Assembly: GCA_028869035.1 (NCBI GenBank)
Contig: JAGWTL010000233.1
Coordinates: 1-5,034 of the forward strand
Length of the DNA stretch: 5,034 nucleotides
Reading direction: 5' to 3'
Source: Burkholderiales bacterium
GTDB taxonomy: Bacteria; Pseudomonadota; Gammaproteobacteria; Burkholderiales; Burkholderiaceae_C
Part shown: one piece after another, positions 1-5,034 of the stretch
Layout of the letters: each line of letters starts with the position of its first letter
How positions within the stretch are numbered: the stretch's first letter is position 1
Notes under the pieces: model-generated
What the model saw: only the letters and a program-made list of their open reading frames with translations
The model's database searches: none
What the model was told of the DNA's origin: nothing
Position numbers and translations under genes: made by a program

Positions 1-69
1 GGAAGGGCGGCAATCGTGGCCGCGACACGGGCAGCAGCCCGGCCCCGACGGCCTCCAAGGCGCAGGAAG
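1..69 (+). repeat. Direct repeat copy 1, exact 69-base match to 439-507
   Basis: Bases 1-69 are identical to 439-507. The offset is 438 bases, a multiple of three, so both copies are read in the same frame and encode the same 22 residues (start KGGNRGRDTG, end TASKAQE). Identity ends at base 70 (G here, C at 508). The left limit is unknown because the window begins inside the repeat. The right edge falls in the Gln/Glu-rich stretch just before motif V of UvrD. Confidence 0.97.
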
Positions 70-677
70 GGCAGGAGGCCGTGCAGCTGATGACCGTGCA
101 TGCCAGCAAGGGCCTGGAGTTCGACGTGGTGTTCATCACGGGCCTGGAAGAGGGTCTGTTCCCGCACGAGAACGCCATGAGCGACTTCGACGGGCTGGAG
201 GAAGAGCGCCGCCTGATGTACGTGGCCATCACGCGCGCGCGCCGGCGCCTGTACCTGAGCCACTCGCAGACGCGCATGCTGCACGGCCAGACCAGGTACC
301 ACATCCGCAGCCGTTTCTTCGACGAGCTGCCCGAGGAAACGCTTAAGTGGATCACGCCGAAGAACCAGGGTTTCGGCAGCGGTTTTGCACCACCGGCCTC
401 GGGCTACAGGCAGCAGCGTGAAGGCTGGAGCGAGGGTTGGAAGGGCGGCAATCGTGGCCGCGACACGGGCAGCAGCCCGGCCCCGACGGCCTCCAAGGCG
501 CAGGAAGCTGCTACCGGCCTGAAACTCGGCATGCGGGTCTTCCACAACAAGTTCGGCGAGGGCACGGTGCTGACGCTGGAAGGCAGCGGGGACGACGCGC
601 GCGCGCAGATCAACTTCCCGCGCCACGGCACCAAGTGGCTGGCGCTGTCAGTGGCGAAGCTCACGCCGGTGGTCTGA
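1..677 (+). CDS. uvrD: UvrD/Rep-family DNA helicase, C-terminal part (5' end outside window)
   Basis: Superfamily 1A 3'-to-5' DNA helicase of nucleotide excision and mismatch repair; only the end of the gene is present. The frame is open from base 3 to the TGA at 675-677, so the gene runs in from the left; the GTG at 81 is an internal valine codon. Visible parts: motif V (LMTVHASKGLEF, bases 87-122), GLEEGLFPHE, motif VI with its arginines (EEERRLMYVAITRAR, about 198-242), SRFFDELPEE, then a Gly/Trp/Ser/Pro-rich linker (about 375-515) and a terminal Tudor-like domain (LKLGMRVFHNKFGEGTV to KWLALSVAKL, 519-662). In E. coli UvrD and PcrA that domain contacts RNA polymerase. The closing domain matches UvrD better than Rep. 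Oddity: codons at 3-68 are a copy of the linker codons at 441-506 and sit where family members have helicase core sequence before motif V. Native-looking sequence resumes at about QEGQEAVQLM (bases 63-92). Family identification is firm; the upstream 60 or so bases may be artefactual. Confidence 0.93.
   Translation, partial: KGGNRGRDTGSSPAPTASKAQEGQEAVQLMTVHASKGLEFDVVFITGLEEGLFPHENAMSDFDGLEEERRLMYVAITRARRRLYLSHSQTRMLHGQTRYHIRSRFFDELPEETLKWITPKNQGFGSGFAPPASGYRQQREGWSEGWKGGNRGRDTGSSPAPTASKAQEAATGLKLGMRVFHNKFGEGTVLTLEGSGDDARAQINFPRHGTKWLALSVAKLTPVV
439..507 (+). repeat. Direct repeat copy 2, in the UvrD C-terminal linker
   Basis: This is the copy in the expected place: it encodes part of the variable linker between the helicase core and the Tudor-like tail, following EGWSEGWKGG and preceding AATGLKLGMRV. 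Its continuous context on both sides makes it the likely original and the copy at 1-69 the likely derivative or artefact. Confidence 0.97.
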
Positions 678-711
678 ATTCGCGCACGTCGGGCAGCGCC
701 TCGGCCCGAGG

Positions 712-729
712 GCTTCACGAAACTGTCAC
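712..729 (+). promoter_or_regulatory. Putative Pho box (PhoB binding site) upstream of phoX
   Basis: Bases 712-729 read GCTTCAC-GAAA-CTGTCAC. The second half-site (723-729) is a perfect CTGTCAC. The first, exactly 11 bases earlier, matches CTGTCAC at 4 of 7 positions, and the spacer is A-rich as in known sites. Against the E. coli consensus CTGTCATAWAWCTGTCAY I count 13 of 18 matches. It ends 8 bases before a TATAAC hexamer, the arrangement at PhoB-activated promoters where the Pho box replaces the -35 element. The downstream gene is a phosphatase, the expected kind of target. PhoB binding is inferred. Confidence 0.72.
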
Positions 730-737
730 GCGGTTTT

Positions 738-743
738 TATAAC
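738..743 (+). promoter_or_regulatory. Putative -10 hexamer of the phoX promoter
   Basis: TATAAC lies in a locally AT-rich patch (TTTTTATAACA) inside GC-rich DNA. There is no good -35 hexamer 17 bases upstream; the Pho-box-like element occupies that region, consistent with activator-dependent transcription. It would predict a start near base 750 and an untranslated leader of about 44 bases. Confidence 0.5.
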
Positions 744-773
744 ATGCGCATGCCTGCTCCAGGCTTCGTGTTC

Positions 774-788
774 AACTTTCTGAAAGTT
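774..788 (+). repeat. Perfect 7-base inverted repeat over the phoX ribosome binding region
   Basis: AACTTTC-T-GAAAGTT, arms 774-780 and 782-788. The right arm contains GAAAG (782-786), the only Shine-Dalgarno-like sequence before the phoX ATG at 794. As RNA it could form a six-pair stem with a CTG loop that would cover this weak site; as DNA it could be a dyad operator. It may also be chance, and no function is demonstrated. Confidence 0.35.
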
Positions 789-793
789 CCGTC

Positions 794-2719
794 ATGCCGA
801 CCCTGTCTTCGCTGTCCCGCCGCCAGGCGCTCCAATTGTTTGCCAGTTCGCCTCTGCTGCCCCTGGGGACGCTGGCCTCCGGCGCACTGCTGACCGGCTG
901 CGCGACAGGCGGCGCCACGGCGGCAGGCGGTGACTTCCTGTCGGCCAGCTTCACGGCCATGGCCGCGCCGACGCTGGCCGATCCGGCGGCCATGGCCACC
1001 ACCACGGTGGCCTCCGGCCTGCAGGTCCGGCGCGCCGACGGCAGTGTGCAGAGCTACAAGCTGGCTTATCGGCCTTTCTTCGTGACCGGGGACCTGGTGC
1101 CGGACGGCAAGGGGGGGCAGTTGTTGGCCGGCGGCTACTACGACATCCTGAACCGCCCCATCATCGACAGGTCGGCGCCGGGCAAGGAGCGCCAAGTATT
1201 TTCGGATTGCCCGGACGGCACTTCGCTGCTGCAGCTGGCCAATCCCAAAGTGCCCGGCATCAAGGGCAAGGCGCTCTTTGCCGTGGTGCAGTTCGAGTAC
1301 GCCACCCGCAATCTGGGCGGCGCCAAGACCTATGGCACGCTGCCGTCGCCGATCGCCGTGCTGACCCTGGACCAGGATCAGACCACCGGCCAGCTCAACC
1401 TGGTGAAGTACCACAACGTCGATACCTCGTCGGTGCAAGGCTTGTGGATCACCTGTGGCGCCAGCCTCTCGCCCTGGAACACCCATCTGTCCAGCGAGGA
1501 ATACGAGCCCGATGCTTTCAACCCCGGCGACAAGCGTTTCAAGGCTTTCAGCAGGAACCTGTTTGGCGACGAGAGCGTCGCCAACCCTTACCACTATGGC
1601 CACCTGCCGGAAGTCACGGTGCACCCGGATGGTTCGGGCTCGATCGTCAAGCACTTCTGCATGGGGCGCATCTCGCACGAACTGGTCGAAGTCATGCCCG
1701 ACCAGCGCACCGTTCTGATGGGTGACGACGCCACCAACGGCGGTCTGTTCATGTTCATCGCCGACAAGGCTGCCCGCCTGTCCGCCGGTACGCTGTACGT
1801 CGCCAAGTGGGAGCAGACCTCCGCCGTCGGTCCGGGCAGCGCCACGCTGTCGTGGATCAAACTTGGTCACGCCACCAGTGACGAGATCGAAGCGCTGGCG
1901 AACAAGCTCAAGCCGACCGACATCATGGACGTCAAGACGGCCGATCCGCGCGATGCCAGCTACACGAAGATCCGCTACGCCGGCAAGGACAACTGGATCA
2001 AGGTCGCGCCGGGCATGGAGAAGGCGGCGGCTTTCCTGGAGACGCACCGTTACGCGGCCCTGGCGGGCGGCAGCATGGGTTTCACCAAGATGGAGGGCAC
2101 CACCGTAAACGCGCGCGACAAGGTGGCCTATTCGGCCATGAGCTACATCCAGGAGTCCATGGTGGACGGGACGACCGACATCAAGGTGCAAGGCCCCAAG
2201 TCCGGCGCCGTCTATGCGCTCAACCTCAAGGGTGGGCAACAGGACCGGGCCGGCGCTGCCATCGACAGCACATGGGTGCCGGTGGACATGGCGGCTCCCG
2301 CAGCGCTGGTGGGCAAGGACCTGGCCATGCCCGATGCGCTGGGCAATCTGTCCCATGCCGATCACATTGCCAATCCGGATAACATCAAGTTCTCCGAGAA
2401 GCTGCGCACCTTGTTCATCGGTGAAGACAGCGGCCGCCACGTCAACAACTTCCTGTGGGCCTACAACGTCGATACGCAGCGGCTGTCGCGCATCCTGTCG
2501 TGCCCGGCGGGTGCGGAATCGACCGGCCTGCAGTCGGTCGATGCGCTCAACGGCTGGACCTATATCATGAGCAATTTCCAGCACCCGGGTGACTGGGAAA
2601 AACCGCTGCACGACAAGGTCAAGGACGTGCTGGACCCGCTGGTCAAGGCGAATTACAAGGATCGCTTCGGCGCTGCGGTGGGCTACCTGACGGCCGACCC
2701 GGCCGGCCTGAAGCTGTAA
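794..2719 (+). CDS. phoX: PhoX/DUF839-family phosphatase, Tat-exported putative lipoprotein
   Basis: Complete 641-residue protein of the PhoX (DUF839) family. Characterised PhoX enzymes are Ca2+/Fe3+-dependent alkaline phosphatases releasing phosphate from organic phosphoesters outside the cytoplasm. The N-terminus has a twin-arginine motif (S8-R9-R10-Q-A-L), a hydrophobic stretch (about 15-33) and a lipobox L33-T34-G35-C36, predicting Tat export and lipid attachment at Cys36. Ala follows the Cys, so outer-membrane sorting is plausible. Family landmarks: ITCGASLSPWNTHLSSEE (219-236), aligning with the PhoX CAGG-x-TPWGT-x-L-x-CEE region and keeping Cys221 and Glu235/236; GRISHE (291-296); MGDD (309-312); and EDSGRHVNNFLWAYN near the C-terminus. 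The signature is divergent from Pseudomonas PhoX (CGAS for CAGG, HLSSEE for WLTCEE), so substrate range may differ. The start at 794 places the Tat signal at the N-terminus; the ribosome site is weak (GAAAG, 7 bases away). The upstream Pho-box-like site suggests PhoB control. Family call is firm; enzymatic activity is inferred. Confidence 0.92.
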   Translation: MPTLSSLSRRQALQLFASSPLLPLGTLASGALLTGCATGGATAAGGDFLSASFTAMAAPTLADPAAMATTTVASGLQVRRADGSVQSYKLAYRPFFVTGDLVPDGKGGQLLAGGYYDILNRPIIDRSAPGKERQVFSDCPDGTSLLQLANPKVPGIKGKALFAVVQFEYATRNLGGAKTYGTLPSPIAVLTLDQDQTTGQLNLVKYHNVDTSSVQGLWITCGASLSPWNTHLSSEEYEPDAFNPGDKRFKAFSRNLFGDESVANPYHYGHLPEVTVHPDGSGSIVKHFCMGRISHELVEVMPDQRTVLMGDDATNGGLFMFIADKAARLSAGTLYVAKWEQTSAVGPGSATLSWIKLGHATSDEIEALANKLKPTDIMDVKTADPRDASYTKIRYAGKDNWIKVAPGMEKAAAFLETHRYAALAGGSMGFTKMEGTTVNARDKVAYSAMSYIQESMVDGTTDIKVQGPKSGAVYALNLKGGQQDRAGAAIDSTWVPVDMAAPAALVGKDLAMPDALGNLSHADHIANPDNIKFSEKLRTLFIGEDSGRHVNNFLWAYNVDTQRLSRILSCPAGAESTGLQSVDALNGWTYIMSNFQHPGDWEKPLHDKVKDVLDPLVKANYKDRFGAAVGYLTADPAGLKL

Positions 2720-2730
2720 CCTCGGCGGCC

Positions 2731-3444
2731 TTAGCCCGCCAGTCCCACGAACATGTCCTGCACGTCGTCGTGGGCGTCGAGGGCGGCGAGGAAGGCTTCC
2801 ACCTCCTCCAGCTGCTCGGCGCTCAGGCTGGCCGGGTCCACGGGGTTCTTGGGTTTGTAGCCCAGCTTGGCCGAGAGCACGGTGAAACCCTGGGCCGGCA
2901 GGGCGCGGCTCACCAGGTCCAGGTCGGCGGCATCCGTGATGAAGAGCGTGGCGCCATCTTCGCCAGCGGCTTCGAAGTCCTGCGCGCCGGCTTCGATAGC
3001 GGCCAGTTCGGCGTCAGCACCGGCAGCGGCCGGTTCGGCTTCAATCATGCCCACGTGGTCAAAATCCCAGGCCACCGAGCCCGAGGTGCCCAGCTGACCC
3101 TTGCGGAACAGCACGCGCATCTCGGGCGCGGTGCGGTTCACGTTGTCGGTCAGGCATTCCACCATCACGGGCACGCGGTGCGGGGCAAAACCTTCGTACA
3201 TCACGTGCTCAAAGTTCACCACCTCACCGGTGAGGCCGGCGCCCTTCTTGATGGCACGCTCCAGCGTGTCCTTGGGCATGGAGGCCTTGCGGGCCTGCTC
3301 CACGGCCAGGCGCAGGCGTGAGTTCAGGGCAGGGTCGGCGCCGCCGCGTGCGGCGACCATGATTTCCTTGGCCAGCTTGCCGAAGAGCTTGCCCTTGGCG
3401 TCGGCGACCTGCGCCTTGCCTTTTGCTTTCCACTGCGCGCCCAT
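2731..3444 (-). CDS. yebC: YebC/PmpR (DUF28, TACO1) family protein
   Basis: 237-residue cytoplasmic protein, normal length for the family. It begins MGAQWKAKGKAQVADAKGK, continues LFGKLAKEIMVAAR, LRLAVEQARKASMPKDTLERA, YEGFAPHRVPVMVECLTDN, NRTAPEMR and GSVAWDF, and ends in an acidic region and HDDVQDMFVGL. These match the three-domain YebC fold; the MG-x-QWK start places it nearer the YeeN-like branch than E. coli YebC (MAGHSKWAN). Members were annotated as DNA-binding regulators (PmpR) and more recently linked to translation, including relief of ribosome stalling at proline-rich stretches; which role applies here cannot be told. The frame is open to 3552, but the ATG at 3444 is chosen because the conserved N-terminus starts there and AAGGAAG lies 7 bases upstream. 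It is last in the minus-strand cluster, 46 bases after the membrane protein gene, and its stop is 11 bases from the phoX stop, convergent. Confidence 0.93.
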   Translation of the reverse strand: MGAQWKAKGKAQVADAKGKLFGKLAKEIMVAARGGADPALNSRLRLAVEQARKASMPKDTLERAIKKGAGLTGEVVNFEHVMYEGFAPHRVPVMVECLTDNVNRTAPEMRVLFRKGQLGTSGSVAWDFDHVGMIEAEPAAAGADAELAAIEAGAQDFEAAGEDGATLFITDAADLDLVSRALPAQGFTVLSAKLGYKPKNPVDPASLSAEQLEEVEAFLAALDAHDDVQDMFVGLAG

Positions 3445-3451
3445 GTCGGAA

Positions 3452-3458
3452 CTTCCTT
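3452..3458 (-). promoter_or_regulatory. Strong ribosome binding site for yebC
   Basis: Read on the minus strand, AAGGAAG stands 7 bases before the ATG at 3444. It decides the start against the longer open frame reaching 3552, which would overlap the preceding gene and add a proline-rich extension unlike the family. Confidence 0.85.
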
Positions 3459-3466
3459 GTGCTGAT

Positions 3467-3482
3467 GGCGCGCTCACGCGCC
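3467..3482 (-). repeat. GC-only hairpin between the membrane protein gene and yebC
   Basis: GGCGCG-TGAG-CGCGCC on the minus strand: a perfect six-pair G/C stem with a four-base loop in the 46-base gap, 8 bases upstream of the yebC ribosome site. No T-run follows, so it is not a standard intrinsic terminator. It could be an RNA processing or stability element, or chance in GC-rich DNA. Confidence 0.4.
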
Positions 3483-3490
3483 GGTTGGAT

Positions 3491-4303
3491 TCAGGGGGTG
3501 GCTGTCGGCTCGTTGCCGGCGGCCGCGGCGGGCGGTTCATCGTCGGCGACAAAGCTGTCGCGGAAGGTGAACCAGATCGAGCTGAAGAACATGGCCGCCA
3601 GCAGCATGGCGGTGGGGAACATCAGCGTGTGCATCAGGCCGGGCTGGCCCAGCATGACTGTGAGGACCATGACCACCATGCCCACGCCCATGAACAGGCC
3701 CAGCCAGGCCAGCGTGTAGAGCGTGAACGCACCGAAGTTGCGCGCGCAGGCCACGAAGCTGAAGAACAGGCTCTTGCCCGGGGAGACGCCGTGCCAGTGC
3801 ACCAGGGCCGGGGCGTGCCAGAACAGCATGGAAAATGGCAGGTAGATCCCCATGACGATCCACATGGCGTTCTGGAAGGCGGCCGATTGCAGCAGCTCGG
3901 GGCTGAGTTCGCCGCCCACCAGGTACATGCGGGCAAAAGCGCCGCCGTCGGCCAGGGCCGAGGCGCCCAGCATGACGAGGAAACCTGCGGCATACACGAC
4001 ACCGAGCAGGACCATGGCGCGCGCCTGCTGGCGGCCCGCGCGAAAGGCGCTGATCAGGATGGTGGGCATGGGGAACCTGCCCAGGGAGGCTTCACGCGTG
4101 GCGGCCATGAGGCCCAGGGTGGCGGCCGGCAGCAGCACCAGGGCCAGCACGCTGCCCACATAGGGAATGAGGCTGGCCACCGAGATCAGCGAGATGAACA
4201 TGAAGAACAGGCCCGCCAATGCCAGCGGCTGGCGCCAGAAGGTGCGGATGCCGGCGCGTGCCCATTCGAAGCCGGTGCGGGCGGGGACGATGTTGAGCTT
4301 CAT
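3491..4303 (-). CDS. BPSS1780-type multi-spanning inner membrane protein, function unknown
   Basis: 270-residue integral membrane protein resembling the BPSS1780 family of betaproteobacteria; I know of no assigned biochemical role. After a short N-terminus (MKLNIVPARTGFEWARAGIR) about six hydrophobic segments are visible, at roughly 26-47, 48-68, 95-118, 144-167, 191-217 and 223-245. A basic loop follows the second segment (about 70-94) and a hydrophilic, Pro/Ala-rich tail ends the protein (DDEPPAAAAGNEPTATP). The frame continues upstream to 4942, but that part is the shadow of the homoserine kinase gene. The ATG at 4303 gives the family-like N-terminus, overlaps the kinase stop as ATGA, and has GGAGA about 10 bases upstream. 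Translational coupling to the kinase is therefore likely. No enzymatic motif is visible; a transporter-like or structural membrane role is possible but unsupported. Confidence 0.85.
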   Translation of the reverse strand: MKLNIVPARTGFEWARAGIRTFWRQPLALAGLFFMFISLISVASLIPYVGSVLALVLLPAATLGLMAATREASLGRFPMPTILISAFRAGRQQARAMVLLGVVYAAGFLVMLGASALADGGAFARMYLVGGELSPELLQSAAFQNAMWIVMGIYLPFSMLFWHAPALVHWHGVSPGKSLFFSFVACARNFGAFTLYTLAWLGLFMGVGMVVMVLTVMLGQPGLMHTLMFPTAMLLAAMFFSSIWFTFRDSFVADDEPPAAAAGNEPTATP

Positions 4304-5034
4304 GCGGAAACCGTCTCCAGCAGATCTGCGGCGTGCAGCGGGTGCAGCATGCGCTGGCGTAGCACCCGCTCGAAATGCGTGGGGTCGTGCGGCTGCAGCA
4401 TGCTGGCCTCGCGCGGCAGGTGGAAATCCCACAGGCGCGAGATCCAGAAGCGCAGGGCGCCGGCACGCAGCATGGCCGGCAGCAACTGGCGCTCCGCCGC
4501 GGTGAGCGGGCGCACGGCGGCGTAGGCCTGCACAAAAGCGGCACTGCGCTCCAGGTCGGTTTCGCCCGTGGCCAGATCGATGCACCAGTCGTTCAGGCAG
4601 ACCGCCAGGTCGAAGAGGAAGGTGTCGATGCCGGCGAAATAGAAGTCGAAGAAACCGCTGAGCTCGGGTGCGTCCGCCGGGCCGTCGAACATGACGTTGT
4701 CGCGGAACAGGTCGGCGTGGATGGCGCCGCGTGGCAGGGCCGTGTAGGCGGACGAGGCGGCCACGTGGTTCTGGTAGGCCAGCTCGCCGCGCAGCAGGGC
4801 GGCCTGTTCTGCGCCGATGTGGGGCAGCACCAGGGGCACGGTCTCGTTCCACCAGGACAGGCCGCGCAGATTGGGCTGGCGGCGCGCGTAGTCGCGCTCG
4901 GCCAGGTGCATCCGGGCGAGCATGGCGCCGACGGCGGCGCAATGGGCGGGCGTGGGCGAGAGTTCGCTTTTTCCCCGCAGGCGGTTGACCACGGCGGCCG
5001 GTTTGCCGCAGACCGTGTGCAGGATGTCGCCATC
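4300..5034 (-). CDS. thrB: Homoserine kinase, ThrB type II (APH/choline-kinase fold), 5' end outside window
   Basis: Phosphorylates L-homoserine with ATP to O-phosphohomoserine, the step before threonine synthase in threonine synthesis; cytoplasmic. The 244 visible residues are open to the right edge (first residues DGDILHTVCGKPAAVVNRL), so the GTG at 4992 is internal. Family members are about 315-330 residues, so some 75-80 N-terminal residues with the nucleotide-binding lobe are missing. Visible landmarks: RLRGKSELSPT; GAMLARMHLA; the catalytic-loop motif H-A-D-L-F-R-D-N (bases 4719-4696, the phosphotransferase H-x-D-x4-N pattern); GFFDFYFAG with the likely metal-binding Asp in place of DFG; CLNDWCID; RFWISRLWDFHLPRE. 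This is the aminoglycoside-phosphotransferase-like ThrB common in Pseudomonas and betaproteobacteria, not the GHMP-fold E. coli enzyme. It overlaps the next gene by 4 bases (TGA at 4302-4300). Identification is confident from length, motifs and neighbours; another APH-family kinase is the only real alternative. Confidence 0.92.
   Translation of the reverse strand, partial: DGDILHTVCGKPAAVVNRLRGKSELSPTPAHCAAVGAMLARMHLAERDYARRQPNLRGLSWWNETVPLVLPHIGAEQAALLRGELAYQNHVAASSAYTALPRGAIHADLFRDNVMFDGPADAPELSGFFDFYFAGIDTFLFDLAVCLNDWCIDLATGETDLERSAAFVQAYAAVRPLTAAERQLLPAMLRAGALRFWISRLWDFHLPREASMLQPHDPTHFERVLRQRMLHPLHAADLLETVSA

Noticed and set aside
413..445. Repetitive EGWSEGWKGG coding stretch in the UvrD linker as a possible repeat array
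   Set aside because: Only two imperfect units are present, within a linker known to be variable and low-complexity in this family.
699..711. CCTCGG-C-CCGAGG dyad after uvrD as a terminator
   Set aside because: The usable stem is only five to six pairs and no T-run follows; the sequence leads straight into the Pho-box-like element. Not supportable as an intrinsic terminator.
744..893. Possible 49-codon upstream ORF starting at ATG 744 and overlapping the phoX start out of frame
   Set aside because: No Shine-Dalgarno sequence precedes it, the predicted transcription start (about 750) lies downstream of its first ATG, and the product is not recognisable.
1111..1117. Run of seven G in phoX as a phase-variation or frameshift site
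   Set aside because: The frame is intact through the run (Lys-Gly-Gly-Gln) and family motifs continue after it. Seven G in GC-rich DNA is not exceptional; at most a place for sequencing error.
737..2611. 624-codon open frame on the minus strand across almost all of phoX
   Set aside because: It uses the same triplets as phoX read backwards, and stops would require TTA, CTA or TCA codons in phoX, which GC-rich genes avoid. Composition is Arg/His/Gly/Val-rich with no recognisable domain; phoX has family motifs along its length.
3445..3552. Longer N-terminus for the YebC-family protein starting at 3552
   Set aside because: The extra 36 residues are Pro/Arg/Ser-rich, overlap the end of the membrane protein gene, and precede both the strong ribosome site and the conserved MGAQWK start.
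3101..4525. 474-codon plus-strand open frame across yebC, the membrane protein gene and thrB
   Set aside because: It spans three genes with clear minus-strand family matches. Its His/Gly/Gln/Ala/Arg-rich composition is typical of antisense shadow frames.

Overview
The window is GC-rich, densely coded DNA of a betaproteobacterium, most likely Burkholderiales and probably Comamonadaceae. The evidence is codon bias (long antisense open frames from avoidance of TTA/CTA/TCA codons), protein-level resemblance to that group, and the pairing of a homoserine kinase with a BPSS1780-type membrane protein. The genus cannot be fixed from the sequence. The gene content is mostly chromosomal housekeeping; I see no phage, transposon, CRISPR, tRNA or rRNA.

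Layout. Plus strand: the 3' end of a UvrD-type DNA helicase gene enters at the left edge and stops at 677. A 116-base intergenic region follows (678-793) with a Pho-box-like element and a -10-like hexamer. Next is a complete PhoX/DUF839-family phosphatase gene (794-2719) with a twin-arginine signal and a lipobox. Minus strand, converging on phoX: a YebC/PmpR-family gene (2731-3444), a multi-spanning BPSS1780-type membrane protein (3491-4303) and a ThrB-type homoserine kinase running off the right edge (4300 to beyond 5034). On the minus strand the order is thrB, membrane protein, yebC. The first two overlap by 4 bases (ATGA) and the third follows after 46 bases, so they are probably one transcription unit whose promoter lies outside the window.

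How the parts work together. The phosphatase with its apparent PhoB site reads as a phosphate-starvation gene: an exported, probably lipid-anchored enzyme that releases phosphate from organic phosphoesters. The minus-strand genes cover threonine synthesis, an unknown membrane function and gene-expression control; apart from probable co-transcription I see no shared pathway.

The oddest feature is at the left edge. Bases 1-69 repeat bases 439-507 exactly and in the same reading frame, so the C-terminal linker of UvrD also appears just before helicase motif V. This is either an assembly or contig-end chimera or a real in-frame duplication; the window alone cannot decide. I found no convincing new multi-gene system.
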